From Valencia hispanica (Eukaryota; Chordata; Actinopteri; Cyprinodontiformes; Valenciidae), in assembly GCA_963556495.2 (NCBI GenBank), contig OY747705.1, forward strand, positions 24,151,501-24,215,500: a stretch of DNA of 64,000 nucleotides, given 5' to 3'. The position numbers and the translations under genes are program-made. Shown here piece after piece: positions 10,300 through 23,006 of the stretch (position 1 is its first letter; each line of letters begins with the position of its first letter). The notes under the pieces were generated by a model. That model was not told the origin of the DNA. It did no database searches and saw only the letters and a list, made by a program, of their open reading frames with translations.

Positions 10300-11990
10300 T
10301 GAATGCCGATGAGCAGAGAGAAAATGGCAGAAAACTCTACTCCAGGTTCACTGTGAGATCTACAAAGAGAGACTGAACAGATATCAGTTAAATTTAAAAG
10401 ATGCTAGGGAATCGTTCTTTTCTGAAATCATCAACAGAAACATTAATAATGCACAGACTCTGTTTGCAACAGAGGAAATACTAACTAATCCTCCAGTAAC
10501 AGTAGCCCCTAAATTAAATTCTACCAGGGCCAGCAATGAATTTGCCAGCTTTTTCACTGAAAAAAATCTAACAATTAGAAAGTAAGTCTGTGCCTCAGTA
10601 CTGAACCAACTACCAATATCATCCCCAATCAACACCAATGTTAGGGAAAATGTCAGAATTCCATGAATTAAACCCCAAAAAACCTTGAAGAAATCATTAA
10701 TCAATTAAGCTCCTCTTCTTGCTGTCTTGATAACCTTCCCACCGTTTTGCTTAGTGCAGCATTTGACACTGTTAATCATGATATATTATTGGAACGACTG
10801 GAGAGCTGGATCGGACTTTCTGCCACAATACTTGGCTGATTTGAGTCTTACCAAAAGAACAGAGACTTCTTTGTTTCAATAGGAAACATTTCATCAGAAG
10901 GAACAGAAATTACATGTGGGGTGCCCCAAGGCTCCATCCTGGGGGCCCTCTTATTTAATATATACATTCTCCCAGATTATAACAACCAATAAGATTAGCA
11001 ACCATAACTATGCAGATGATACTCAGCTCTAAATTACAATGTCACCAGGTGACTTTGAACCCAACCAAACACTAACCAAATGCATTGAGCAGATCAATGG
11101 AGGGATGTGCCATAACTTTCTCCAGCTGAACAGATACAAAACTGAAGTAATTGTTTTTGAATCTAAGGAGGAAAGAGCAAGAGTCAGCACACATCTTCAG
11201 TTAATACAGCTAGAAACTACTGATCAGGCCCGAAATCTAGGTGTAGTAATGGACTCAGACCTGAACCTCCAGGGGCACATAAAGGCAATAACAAGGTCAG
11301 CTTTCTATCAAATGAAGAACATTTCTAGGATTAAAGGACTGATGTCGCAACAGGACTACAAAAAACCATCCATGGGTTTATCTTTAGTTGGATTGATTAC
11401 TGCAACAGCATCCTCACAGGTCTTCCTAAAAAGTCAACCAGACACCTGCAGCTGATCCAGAACGCTGCTGCTCGTGTCCCAACTAGAAACAGGAGAGTAG
11501 AGCACATCACCCCAGTTCTAAAGTCCTTACACTGGCTCCCTGTAGTTCAGAGGATAGACTTCAAAATAATTTTACTAGTTTATAAATCATTGAATGCCTT
11601 AGCACTAAGGTATGTTGAAGATCTACTGTCACTATACCAACACCCCAGACCAATCAGGTCCTCTAATTCCAGTCTTCTCAGTATCCCTAGAATTACAACT
11701 AAATATGGAGAAGCATCTTTCAGTTGCTATGCTCCTCTAATCTGGAACAAACTTCCAGACAAGTGCAAAGCTGCTGAAACACTGAGTTCTTTTATATAAA
11801 GCCTAAAAACCCATCTGTTTAGAGCTGTTTTTGAGTAATGTTTTAATTTATCATGTGTTTTGTATGTTTCATGCTGTTTTTACTTTATCCTAAATTCATG
11901 CCTGCTTTTGAGTAATGTTTTTACGTGTCATATGCTCTGTGTAATCAACACATTAACAAAAGAAGCTTCCACGGTAGGAATAAATCCAAG
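10300..11990 (+). mobile_element. L2-clade LINE, 5'-truncated and internally deleted
   Basis: ORF2 remains begin in the linker after the endonuclease (peptides like KDARESFFSEI at 10398) and continue through the RT. Visible RT pieces are [17 protein letters not shown] (10750), [14 protein letters not shown] (10915), YADDTQL (11010, followed by a stop), and the C-terminal domain to FRAVFE (11833). A deletion near 10735 joins the linker to RT block 2, removing about 330 bp relative to the copy at 23007-25811. Multiple stops and frameshifts break it into ORFs at 11039-11455 and 11590-11799. The 3' end is ragged near 11990. Confidence 0.88.
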
Positions 11991-14336
11991 CAAATCATAC
12001 TAATTGCACTGCTATATTTTCATACAGTATATAAATAAATATCCATTTAAAACTGTAAAATCAGTCAAATGCCAACTATGTTGACGGTTAAAGCAGCACA
12101 TTGCATGATGCATACACTATATTACATTAAAAGAACATTTCATTCCTCTGCTGCTGGCTCCTCTGCACTTTAACTATGAGGCCCTCATCCTTACCCACAA
12201 AACATCAGTTCAAAAACAAGTAGTATCAGACCTTCTTTACAAAAAGGGCATCTGACTGCTATTTTTGTGGCAAAATGAACTCCTAACAGCCAACAGTTCT
12301 AATGCATGCAAAACCCCTCTCTATGTGTGGTTGAAAATTACCTTTGTAATCAACTTGAACACAAAATCCATGTGTTGATACATTATGGTGGCAGTATCCC
12401 CCTGTGGGGATGGTTTTCTTCAGCAGAAAAAAGGAGTCAATCAGAGTAAACAGGAAGATGGATGAAGCCAAATAAATATAGAGTAAATTGTGGAAGTATA
12501 ATAATACAAGATAATAACCCAAATATATACATTAGAATGGTTCAGATCAAAGAATGTCCATGTGTAAAGAAAATACTTCAGTCTGGGTCAGGTTTTGCTA
12601 CAATAACTGTTATGTCCAAACTCTTAACAGTTATGAACGGATTTCATGATTCATTTGTCACTCAAGTAATTTTGTGTGTGGTAGATTAAGCTTTGCTTGC
12701 TGTGTTCTCAAGCTAAATACTGTATGCTCTCATGGTAGCGCAAACCTTTTGGATAGGTTTTCAAAAGAGGCCCACACTGATGAATGGAGGAGTGAAGTGG
12801 AGAAGAGTGGCACAATGCAGCCCCTAAAACTGCCTGCTTTCAAAAAAGATTTAAAGCTGTGGTGGAAAAGAAAGCCGCTGTAGTGCTTTCATCAAAACAT
12901 GTCAGACTTTTCAAAAAGAACTCACAAAATTCAGTTTAGCTATGAACTGAAATAGCATTAGCAAGGAAACATTCATACAAAAACACCAAACCTAGTGAAC
13001 ACCATCCAGCACATCAATACACAATCACACACACAGCAGCAACAGAGGCCAAACACATGTACATCCCTCTTCATTGAGAGCTGTCCCTCTTACACTCATG
13101 GGATCATACAGAGTCCAATATAAAACATTAGCGGATTGACACTATCACACCAGCTATCCAGCAGAACCCCTTTCACACATAATTACAGGCTATCATTTAC
13201 CCTGCCAGGAGAACAGGTGCAGGGGGGGAAGGGAGCAAAGCCCAGGCCCGCTGTCTCCTTGGGCTTAGGGTTTTTTCCTGGCTCTGAGAGGCTTGCATAG
13301 ACAGAAACAGAAGGGGGGGACGCAAGTGCCAATAAATCACGCAAACGTGTAAATGCCAGGGCACCGCATTCCAATACACAACAGGAGGCCAAAGGCTACA
13401 AGTCCCTTTCTCTTTCCGTTTCTGTTGTTTTAAGACCCTCCATCTCCTCCTCCCACCTACCCACACACATATTATTCATGCCTGTTTTTTTTTCCTCCCG
13501 CCATCACTCTCAAGCTTATTCATGCTCTCTGCTCCCTAAAGCAGCTAATAGCATAATTTGAGGAGGAATGTTCCTGGAGTTTCCTGTGAATTCTGCCATT
13601 AGTCATCCGAATGACCTTTCTGTTCCTCCCCTTTCCCTTCCGTGTCACAAACGCAGGACTGCTTTGGAGCGATGGATGCCTTGGGAAGATGAGGGCAAAT
13701 AGGAACCAGAGGTGAACAGAGCATAAGTCTTTAAAAAAAGCACACATGTATACTGGATTTGAAGGTTTAGCGTAAATGTGTTAGGTATCTGTAAGTTTTA
13801 ATGTAGAGAGAGAGGTAGAGAGAGAGAGAGAGCGAGAGAGAGAGAGAGAGAGGGACTTTAGAGGTACGTCCCTAGTACTTACCCCTTGACACAGAGCTGT
13901 TAACATGGGAAAATAGAGTAGCTGAGCAAGAAGTAGTAAGTGTACTGGGAACTTTTATGCTTGACATGTCTGAGGGCTTTGTTGAGTGGAATATAAAGTT
14001 AAAATGGCTTCAGGTCAACTCACCTCTTCCCCTTTTTTGTCTTCCTTTTAGTTCCTAAGCGTTACCATTTCGTCCAAACCTGCTCTCATTTTGTAGTTGT
14101 AAACAAACCCTGTCTTACCATGGATCTAAAAAAAAAACAGACCTTCATTTCCATTGTTTGTTCAGTTTTTTTGGAGAAGTAATCGCTAAAATGCTAATAT
14201 TTTAAATATGATTTGTTCGATTTTATTTTCTGAACAAATATTACACTATATTTGCATTTACTAGGGTTCTTACTTTAAGTCATTGGTGTCAAATTGAGTA
14301 TGATGGGTGGAAACAAAGCCCTTGAGATGGAGGTGG
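11991..14336. other. No gene recognised; (GA)n tract at 13804-13852
   Basis: No domain-bearing ORF is present. The part from 13020 to 13700 is richer in GC and lacks repeat features; it includes a short A/G-rich stretch and CT tracts. The (GA)n microsatellite at 13804-13852 is the only clear structure. Confidence 0.45.
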
Positions 14337-15105
14337 TGTCATAATCGCAGAGAGACTCTAGTGCACACACACTTGACTCAGACACTGAGGAACAATGAAG
14401 CAAACTTTTATTGAAGGATTTGAGACTGGCGGCGAGTCGGTCTGGCACTGGAAAGAGCCCTGAAACTCTGGGGAACTCGTCTCTGGAAGGAGTTTGGACA
14501 GGTGAGCTGGACAAACTTGAGAAAGGGAATGTTGCAGGATGAGAATGTTGACAAGACCTTACTTGCAGATTGACGGGGGACAGGCTGTCAGGAGGGTCCA
14601 TGGCGGCATTAAGGCGAGAGCTGTGCGGCTGCGACCCGGGATGTTTCCTTCCATTCAGGGAGGATCGAGGGTGAGCAGGCAGGGGAGACCAGAGCTAACC
14701 TGGAGGTGGATCATCGGAGCTATCCAGCGGATCGGTGCGTGAGGGACGAGTGGAGTTCCAGGGAGGCGCAGGTACCTTGGGCTGCGGCTGCAGCTTTCCA
14801 GAGGCCGAACGTGGGGACTCGGTGAGGCTGCGAGGTGGAGAGAACAACGGTAAGATCTTCACTTGGAACAAACTCGAATGAGATGCTAGAAGTTGGCCTG
14901 ATTACCACTCTGGGCGCATAACCATCTGGCGTCTGCTCTAGATCATCACACCCATTATAAAGCCCCTCAATGATGGAGAAACCACGCACAGCTGGCACCT
15001 CATCTGCGCTGATGCACCCTGTGGAATAGAGGTGACACGCCCACACAGACACATAATCCCACAGGTGGAGCTTACTCTCCAACTCAACTGGTCTAAATAT
15101 AAAGC
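14337..15105 (-). mobile_element. LTR-like or retroelement 3' end, antisense
   Basis: On the minus strand a GC-rich stretch (15000-14540) leads into TTCAATAAAAGTTTGC (near 14415), an AATAAA signal followed about 75 bp later by ATTATGACA at the edge. The ORF at 14275-14601 (minus) and its neighbour at 14720-15082 have no known domain. The structure is like U3-R of an LTR, but I find no matching 5-bp target duplication, and the right border abuts a Tc1 relic. Alternative: a promoter-proximal unique sequence. Confidence 0.4.
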
Positions 15106-15107
15106 CA

Positions 15108-15235
15108 GACCTACAATGACATAGTTTAGATCAAAGTGTCAGAATGGCCTAGTCAAAGTCCAAGACTAAACTGAATTGAGAAGCTGAAATTACAATCAGA
15201 ACATCTAAGAACAGATGGCAAATGTAAGCTTTAAA
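15108..15235 (+). mobile_element. Tc1-like transposon scrap
   Basis: CTACAATGACATAGTTTAGATC and AGAATGGCCTAGTCAAAGTCC correspond to the Tc1 transposase segment between the second and third catalytic residues. Only about 120 bp remain. Confidence 0.65.
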
Positions 15236-15400
15236 CCAGGGGTGTCAAACTCTCACAGTTCAGAAAGTACACCATCCTGCAACTTTTAAATTTGTCTCTG
15301 TTTCAAGACACCTGAATCAAACAATTACGCCAATAAGTCTGTATGTTTTGGGTCAATTTCCTGACGGAATGTGGTCCTCCACCCCAGTTCCATGTCATTA
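15236..15400 (+). mobile_element. hAT-type MITE fragment (CAGGGGTGTCAAACTC end)
   Basis: The end CAGGGGTGTCAAACTC at 15237 is a typical teleost hAT terminus. The body shares ATCCTGCAACTTTTAAA and CACCTGAATCAAA motifs with the complete MITE at 45055-45281. The opposite end is missing. Confidence 0.55.
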
Positions 15401-16754
15401 GCATTCTCTAAATTCTCTCTAACGTATTATCTAGTTTTCATTTCTCTAATTACTTCAAGGATTGCCCTTCCTTCATCCATTCTAACTTCATCTATAACAA
15501 CTGTCCCTGTTCTTGCTCAAACACAGCATCCCAACAGCATGATGGTGCTGTGGGGATGAGGACATTCAAAACAACTGCCTACCAGCTCATGTTGGTCCAT
15601 CCAATCAAGTAGTCCCAGAAAGCAAACCCCAACAGTTAAAAGAAGTCTCCAAAAATCTTAGATGTCATACCAGGACCTACAGCATGCTCTTGTTACTTTT
15701 AATGGAAAAGAATACATATTTACAATCATTTAGAAACTGTCCAAGTTTAATTTTCACCGGTGGAGTACAAAAAACAAAAACCTCTGATTTCTAAGAAAAA
15801 CATAAAGAAAGAAAGACAGAGACAGACAGACAGACAGACAGACAGAAAGACAGACAGACAGATGGACAGAAGGACGGACGGACAGACTATTTAATGGGAT
15901 TTCCTGATTATGTTGGAAGACTGAAGTATGTTTTGATTCATAGCATATACATACCTTAAACGTTAAACATTAACCACACTGCAGTAACACTACTCATCAG
16001 GAGAGTCATTGTTTCTCAGTCCTACCTATCCTTATATTGCCCCAGTCCTCCATCCCAACACCCTGAGCCTCTGTACCTCCACTCTTCATCAACCCCCCAA
16101 CATCAAAGACCATCAATCTCACACAGTACAGGGGAAAGGCAAATATTTAGAGAAGGACTGAGCCCCCATAAATCTGTTGAAGAAGCGAGAGGGAGAACAC
16201 GATACCCACCCTGTTCCTCTAAACCTTTACCCTTACCACAATCGTCAAGGTCCCTGAGCAATCCTTCGTCTTGATGGCTGTAGGAAGCCCTGGGAGGCCA
16301 CAGGAACCAGAGAAGAAGAAAGGAGGAGGTCTCTCAGGCGAGAAAGATGATGGAGATTAGGAGATTTAAGGGGCAAGGGAACATCTTATGTCACTCAAAG
16401 GAAAACACACTTTCAAACACAAAAACAGAGCTCACAGAGACACATGAGCAGTCTGGTGGAACTCCTCTTCTTAGGCTTTGATTTATTAGAACTTTCTGTT
16501 ACACTCCAGTAAGACTCTTAAATATTTACAAGTATTTGTGTCTTTTCTCATTTGAAAACAATATGGCTTTCAGCAACAACAAAAAAAGGATGTTGCGTCA
16601 ATAGGGCGGGGGTTGAAGGTCACTGAAGAGTATATTGGAGGCTGAATAAAATAACGCTTGCTCCTTCAAATCCAGCTCAGACAGGGAGTGAAGATGGTTG
16701 CTGTTCAGCCACTTAAAGGGTAAACAAAGAATGACAAACAGAGCTAGTATTCTA
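15401..16754. other. No gene recognised; (GACA)n at 15816-15889
   Basis: A GACA/GACG microsatellite lies at 15816-15889. The stretch near 15515-15560 (CATCCCAACAGCATGATGGT) may be a further antisense Tc1 scrap. Otherwise I see no coding or repeat signal. Confidence 0.4.
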
Positions 16755-17450
16755 ATGTGTCTTGCGAAAGTATTCATGGCTCAATTGTCAGAAACTGATG
16801 ACAATACAACAATTAGTCACACACTCCACAAATCTGGCTTTTATACAAAGGCTGGAAAATGAAAGCTATAGTTAAAAGAAAGCCTTAAGAAATCTTGTTT
16901 GCAGTTTGCAAGCCAACCCTACTTGCAAGACATGACGGGTGGTGGGAAAACTAACTCTGCACATCACTCTGTGTACATGAGAGTACATGTTGATGGAAAG
17001 ATTAATTGAGCAAAATAAAGGGCAATCATGGACTGCTTAGGATTTGAGGATGGGAAGGAAATTCACCTTCCAGCAGGACAAGACTGAGGAACAGACAGAG
17101 CTGATCAAAGCATATGTGATAGAATGGCCTAGTCATAGTCCAGATTTTATTAAATTAAAAACCTGTAGAAAGACACATAATGTTCATAGATGCTTTTCAT
17201 CCAGTCTGACTAAGCTTTAGGTTGTTTACAAAGTAAACAGACAAAAATGTAAGTAATCGATGCAAAAGGTGGTTCAGACTCAGAGGGGATGAATACTGCT
17301 GCACACTACACTTTTCAGATTTTCTTTCATAGTAAAAAAAGATGTATAGTTTTCTCTTTATTTAATAACTATGCAAAAGGTATGCTGGTCTGTCAGGTCA
17401 AATCCCAATAAATTAAAATAAAGTTTGGGGTTGAATGAGGAAGCTGTCAG
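16755..17450 (+). mobile_element. Degenerate Tc1-like transposon
   Basis: Ordered Tc1 pieces are GCGAAAGTATTCATGGC (16763, end region), CACTCCACAAATCTGGC (16821), AAAGAAAGCCTTAAGAAAT (16875), CTTCCAGCAGGACAA (17070), GAATGGCCTAGTCATAGTCC (17122) and CACTTTTCAGATTTTC (17308). Large parts of the catalytic domain are deleted. Confidence 0.75.
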
Positions 17451-19543
17451 AGAATAATAACTCAGATTGTCTCCGTCTCTCAAATCATACAATAATCAAG
17501 AAGATATTAAAACATGTATCTTTAGTTTAATTTATTCTTCATATGATTATTTACGTCTTCAAGTATTAACAAATTCAACCTGTAAAGAAATTTGACATAA
17601 ATTTTTGATGTACACAACCACAGATTAAGAATTTTCCTTCGAGGGTCAAATTAAAACGAGGGTAAAATCAAAACTCAAGAAAGAAATAGGTAAACACAGA
17701 CCAAATACAGAACATCACCAATAAGAACTACTCCTCCTGCGAGCACAATACAATGAACTGTCACTCTCAAAAGCAGAAAATAGCTTAATCCGTTTAAAAC
17801 AAACATTTTACGAACAGGGGGAAATGACAGGGGGGAACTGGTAACTTGTTAGCTTGGCAAATCAAGAAATTACAGGCTAGCAAGGGGATCAATAATATCC
17901 TAACTCTTCAGGGACTTTATCTGCAGATCCGATGGAAATTAATAAAACGCTTGCTAATTTCTTTCAATCACAATACAGTTTAGAGGCCATCGGGGATCCT
18001 ACTCATTAAACTGATTTTTTACATATTGTTGAAGTCCCTAGACTCTCGGATGAAGGCAGAGAACACTTAGATTTCCCACTGTCTGTAGAACAAGTGCAGG
18101 AAGCCATATCCATCATGAAAAATGGGAAAACTGAAAAGGACACTTGCATTCTGTCGTTGAATGCTGAAAAGGTATTCCACAGAGTCGAATGGCCTTATCT
18201 ATTTGATGTACTGTGTCGCTATAGATGTGGCCCTAAATTTTGCCAATGGTTCAAATTACTTTATTGCCAACCATTAGCTGAAGTTATTATAAATAATGTA
18301 GTCTTGGAACAGTTCAGCCTGTCATGGGGAACTCGCCAGGGATGCCCACTGTCCCCATTGTTATTTGTTATGGTTCTTGAACCCCTGGCAATAGCAATCA
18401 AAAGTCACAAAGAAATAAAAGGGATTTAAATCATACACCAAGAATATCACATTTTATTTGCTGATGACATCTTATCATAGCTTTCAGACCTAAAGAATTC
18501 AATTCCTGTTTTAGTTGAGCTGATCCAGCAATTTGGGAAATCTTCAGGTTACAAGGTCAATCAATCTAAATCATCAATACTTTTTCTAAATAAACAAGAA
18601 AGAAATAATCCAACAATCCAGCATCCTTTGTCAGTGCCTAAAGAGTGGTTCAAACACTTAGGGATTAATATTACACCTCAAATCAAAGACATAATCTAGG
18701 GCAACTACTGTATGACCCCATCATTGCTCAGGTAAATCAAAGTCTGGATAGGTGGATGTCTCTCCCCTTAACTAATAATTGGTAGACTAAATATAATTAC
18801 AATGAATATCCTCCCTAAATTTTTATTTTTATTTAAATCAATCCCACTATCACCCCCACCTGACTTTTTCTCAAACATGCAGAAAACCTTTACAAATGTC
18901 ATATCGAACAAAAGACGGCCAAGACTACGCTTAACGCTACTATACCTGCCGTATGACAGGGGGGTGGGGGGTGGGGGGTGAGGGGGACTCCAGATTCCTA
19001 ACCTTTTATGGTATTTTAGGGCAGCCCAGCTCAGATAGGCTTTCTCTTGGTTCTCTAAGCAATCCAATTTACCTTAGGTTCAAATAGAGAGGGGAAATAC
19101 CAGAGGACTTACTCTAGACAGGTATCTTTACTCAGATTCCTTAAAGAGGTTTAAAAAGGACACAGTTAATCAATTTGTTAAAGACACAATTAGAATTTGG
19201 TATGAATCACAAGACATGTTTGGAGAAAAGCCTGGAATACCACAAGTTACTCCCATTTGGAGCAATGCACTATTTAAACCAGGTAAATCTGATCCTGGAT
19301 TTAGGCAATGGGCACAGTTGGGATTACATAGGATTTCAGACCTTTATAAAAATATATTCTTATGTCATTCGAGTCTCTTTGAGGAAAATTCGGGATCCCT
19401 CCAACTCATTTGTTTAAATTCTTTCAGATTCGTAGTTTTATCCACTCCATAATGCAGTCATACCAATGCCCTCATTTAAGTATTTTGGAAGAAATGACAA
19501 GGTCACACCCTCATAGTAAGAGAAAGATCTCGATGATCTATAA

Positions 19544-20166
19544 TGGGGCGTTCACACTGTTCAGCGCATCCAGGCAGCAGGGCAGCAAGATTACATGCAA
19601 TTCTATGGTACCTACGCGTCAAGTGGGTGTCAAGCTGCCCCGCAGCAAGTTGCGCGCGTCGGCGCAGCTGACATCAACGCATCCACGCAGATGTTGCTCG
19701 GACGCGTTGACGGACCGTCGGAGCAGCTGCTGTGTGAAGTTGGGAAAACTGAACTATAGAGCAGCAAACACGGAGCGTCAACCAATTGTAGGGACTCTTT
19801 GTACTGACGTGGATTGGCAAGTCATTCATTCAAAATAGAGGATCAACTAATCGTTGCTGTCTGTAATTTTCGTGAATTGTATTTCCCGTCTTGGTCTTTT
19901 TACAAAGACAGGAATAGATCGGATCTTATTTGGAGGAAGATGTCGGAGGATATTGGAGTGCCAGGTAAGCCGGTAAATATTTTCTTTTAACTTCCTTGTT
20001 ATGTTAGCTAACGCTAGCCTAACCCAGTTAGGACAACTACGGGACGTGACGCACTGACACGCCGACTACAAAGTGTGCAAGCAGCTGGGTTTCAATTTTA
20101 AAGCGTCAACTTTTGTCTATTTGAGCGATTTGACGTGTGGACGCGCTGACCGGTGTGAACGCCCCA
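19544..20166 (+). mobile_element. Harbinger-like non-autonomous transposon with MADF-like exon
   Basis: The inverted ends are TGGGGCGTTCACAC (19544) and GTGTGAACGCCCCA (20166), 14 of 14 bp complementary, and extend imperfectly to GTCAGCGCG. TAA sits on each side (19541-19543 and 20167-20169), and the flanking L1 reading joins cleanly without it. A 3-bp TAA duplication and G/C-rich ends fit PIF/Harbinger. The 623-bp body contains a MADF-like exon with donor but no DDE transposase. Harbinger elements normally encode a separate Myb/SANT- or MADF-like DNA-binding protein, so this looks like a derivative that kept that gene's first exon. Confidence 0.82.
19835..19964 (+). pseudogene. MADF-like exon relic ending in a splice donor
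   Basis: The frame starts at an ATA where ATG is expected (19835), followed by EDQLIVAVCNFRELY, then YKDRNRSDLIWRKMSEDIG. It ends CCAG|GTAAGC at 19964/19965. The pattern LI-AV-x-LY-x-YKDR-x-W-x-I/M-x-x-x-IG is that of MADF/Myb-SANT-like domains of Harbinger accessory proteins. The frame is open over all 43 codons apart from the start. Only the N-terminal two thirds of the domain is encoded; the next exon is absent. Confidence 0.65.
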
Positions 20167-21060
20167 TAAGAAACTGCTAGACACGACTACAGAGTCCTCA
20201 AATCATAAAAGATTAGCATGGATAGAAGCCTTTCATACAGATATTTCAGAAGAGGAATGGGAGAAAGCTTTTTACAAACCCAAACAATATCCATTAACAG
20301 TAGATATAAACTGACTCCGTATAACTGGCTCATGAGAACATATGTACTGTAACTCCTGAAAAGTTAAACAAATTCAACCCAAACATACCAGACACCTGTG
20401 TAAAATGTGGAACCGAGAGAGGCATCTGGTATCATTGTATATGGAAATGTGGACACCTGCAGGAATTTTGGGAAAAGATGATTAACACATTATCCAATAT
20501 TATAGATAAAGAAATTCCAATGTCCCCAAATATCTGTATTCTGGGACTTATTCCAGAAATTTTAACACTCAGAACTCATAAAGAAATGCTGGTAAACCTC
20601 TGCCTACTACATGTGAAACGTCTTATAGCTAGACACTGGAAGAATATTAATTGTTCATCATTAAAGTAATGGATTACAGATCTTTCCTCCTGCATGGCTG
20701 TTGAAAGGCTCACGTACATAATTAAACGTAAAACCCATGTCTTCCACAAGATATGGTACTTAATCCTCAGCTTTTTAAAATCAAGACCTGATATCTCATC
20801 ACCTTAGACAATAATCCACAAGGCAAGATCATACCTCTCACTTCAGTTTTTTTTTCCATTACTTATTTGTTTACTTATGTGAGATTTGCTTATCTATTAG
20901 ACCAACAGAAACAGAAAATTATATAAGTTACTTTAGTTATACTTTTTCACTTATGACCTCATTCTGTCTATTTAATTTTAATGCTGTACATAGGCGGTCT
21001 GGGTGGGGGGGGGCGGGGGCATGGGGGTATGTCGGGGGAGGGATGCGTAGAGAAGACAAA

Positions 21061-22857
21061 CATCGTTAACGATATATTTTTGAATCGATATGTGCTGTTA
21101 TAATGCAAAACTCAACAAAGATATGTGTTAAAAAAAAGAATTTGCCTTCTGCACATTTGTATATGTATCTTAAAGTATCCAAGCATAAACCCAAAAAATT
21201 TAACTGGGTTGTTTAAAACAACAAGAGTAAAATAGGGACATGAAATAATCTCAGAACTTTTATACTGCAGTCAGTGACTTTTTGTCAACTAAAATCTGGG
21301 AGGGTGCACAAATGCAATACCATACCATTTCATTTATATAGCACTTTCACTACAGCCACCAGCTGAAGAAAGGGCTGCACAGTTGATATCAGAGAACGAA
21401 TAAAAAGTAAATTAGCAAAGTCAAACTAAAATGGAGCATTAGAATAAAAGTAAAAGCAACACACCATGAAGTAAAATAAAATACAAGAATGTCCCCTTCA
21501 GAAAGCTGTCAGAGAAGTACAAGGGACTTAAGCAGCTTTGCATTTCCCCTACTGACTAAGCAGGGCTCCCATGGGCATGAGGTATTGATTGCTTGGCAGA
21601 ATATGCAACCTGCTTCCCTGAAAGACTCGTTGATTGACTTTTCAACCCCAATGGGATGCAAGACATGCAGATAGGAAAACATGGATACCTTAACATGAAA
21701 GTCATTTAAAAGGTGCACTAATAAATGCAAGGCAGAATACACACAAACTATTTGTTCTTATAAGTAAAAACTCAAAATAAGATCCAGAATATGTCCACAT
21801 CTCACAGATAAATAACCGTTCCAAACAAACCTGTTATATTCATGAGAGGGATTTGCCCAGAGCTGCATTATCATGGCCCAGCTCCTGCCTTTGTTCTGGC
21901 CTTTGTTGGCTCTTCTGCCTCCCTTTGTCGCTGTCAAATGTCAGGTCTCCAAAGACTTTGTACTTGCAGCATCAGTGTCAATAATTAGATATACAATATT
22001 ATGGAAGCCTGAAGACTGCTCTGTACAAGAAACATAAAAAGAATTGTATTTGTTAGTGTGCTTTGTTGCTATTTTGCTTGATTCTGTCCCTGAACTGAAA
22101 TTCAAGTTTATAGCAAGCTTTTGTGAGATTTAAAGAGTACCTTTTGGTATTTATTTTAGTTCAGTCTCTCTGTTCTGTCTTTTAGTTTTAGTCCTTTTCC
22201 TCTTTTATTTCCTTTTACCAGGTTTTCTCCAAGGAAAGCTATCCAGGTTAATTTCCAAACAAAACCTAGAGAAGGTTTCATTACTCGTGTCCTACATCAA
22301 TCTGTCTTGTTTTTGTTCTTTTTTACAAAACCTAGTTAAATGCCAACTGAATGTAAGAACTCAACCAATGCAATAAAAAAGTTAGAGACCATAGTTATCA
22401 CAATATACTTGTAGAGATGCAAAATGACTAAGGGTCAATTCACCCAACCCATGTTTCATACTCCTATGTTACAATTATTTCTCCACCTACTTCCATTTCT
22501 TTGGGGTATGAAACAGTCAAAGCTACAAAGTATGGAAACCCACCAACAACAGCATTTAGAATTCTAACATCATTTCAGAAGACAAATAAATTTTTTTTAA
22601 CAAAACAAAAATGTAGAAACCAAATAACCATTGGAAAATCACAATAATATTTGTCCTGACAAGCACCAAAAAAGTTGCAAAAGATCAGAATTATTTCTTG
22701 TTTTATAGTGTTTACCAGTCTTATCACCTTCGTTGAATCCAGAACCAATCTTTACAAATGTAAACGCTAGAGCACTTTCCTTTTACTATATATTTTGCTG
22801 TTGTTCCTAGATACTTTTCATAATAAAATACATAGATATGGATGAGTTTTGTGTTGT
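21061..22857. other. No gene recognised
   Basis: AT-rich sequence. A GC-moderate patch at 21840-21990 has no repeat character and could be conserved non-coding DNA. Nothing else is recognisable apart from short A- and T-runs. Confidence 0.4.
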
Positions 22858-23006
22858 CAGACCTTTGAATTATTATTGGAACAACTGGAGAGCTGGGTCG
22901 GACTCTCTGGTACAGTACTTGGTTGGTTTGAGTCTTACCTAAAGAACAGGGACTTCTTTGTTTCAATAGGAAACTTTTCATCAGAACAAACCACAATCAC
23001 ACATGG

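Larger units (their letters stand above)
18061..20690 (+). pseudogene. L1-like ORF2 pseudogene (reverse transcriptase to C-terminus)
   Basis: The best open piece (18094-18429) has RT block A as LSLNAEKVFHRVEW (D to N change in the first catalytic motif) and block B as GTRQGCPLSPLLF. The FADD box follows at about 18455 and then a stop. After the RT come LGLHRISDLYK-like residues (19320) and IRSFIHSIMQSYQCP (19427). Beyond the inserted transposon the C-terminal CVKCGTERGIWYHCIW cysteine/histidine motif lies near 20400. The product would have been the LINE polyprotein; this copy is inactive. Confidence 0.85.
17690..21060 (+). mobile_element. L1-like LINE, 5'-truncated, split by a Harbinger-like insertion
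   Basis: The sequence carries an L1-type ORF2 from the region before the RT to the C-terminal cysteine motif, then a 3' region ending in a G-rich stretch (21000-21045). It is interrupted at 19544-20166 by a transposon with TAA flanks. Stops and frameshifts occur every 100-300 bp. It is distinct from the L2 copies by its RT motifs (GTRQGCPLSPLLF, FADDIL) and its longer C-terminal region. Confidence 0.85.

Noticed and set aside
15116..15121. ATGACA as the right LTR end paired with TGTCAT at 14337
   Set aside because: The motif is explained by the Tc1 relic starting at 15108, and no 5-bp duplication flanks the pair.
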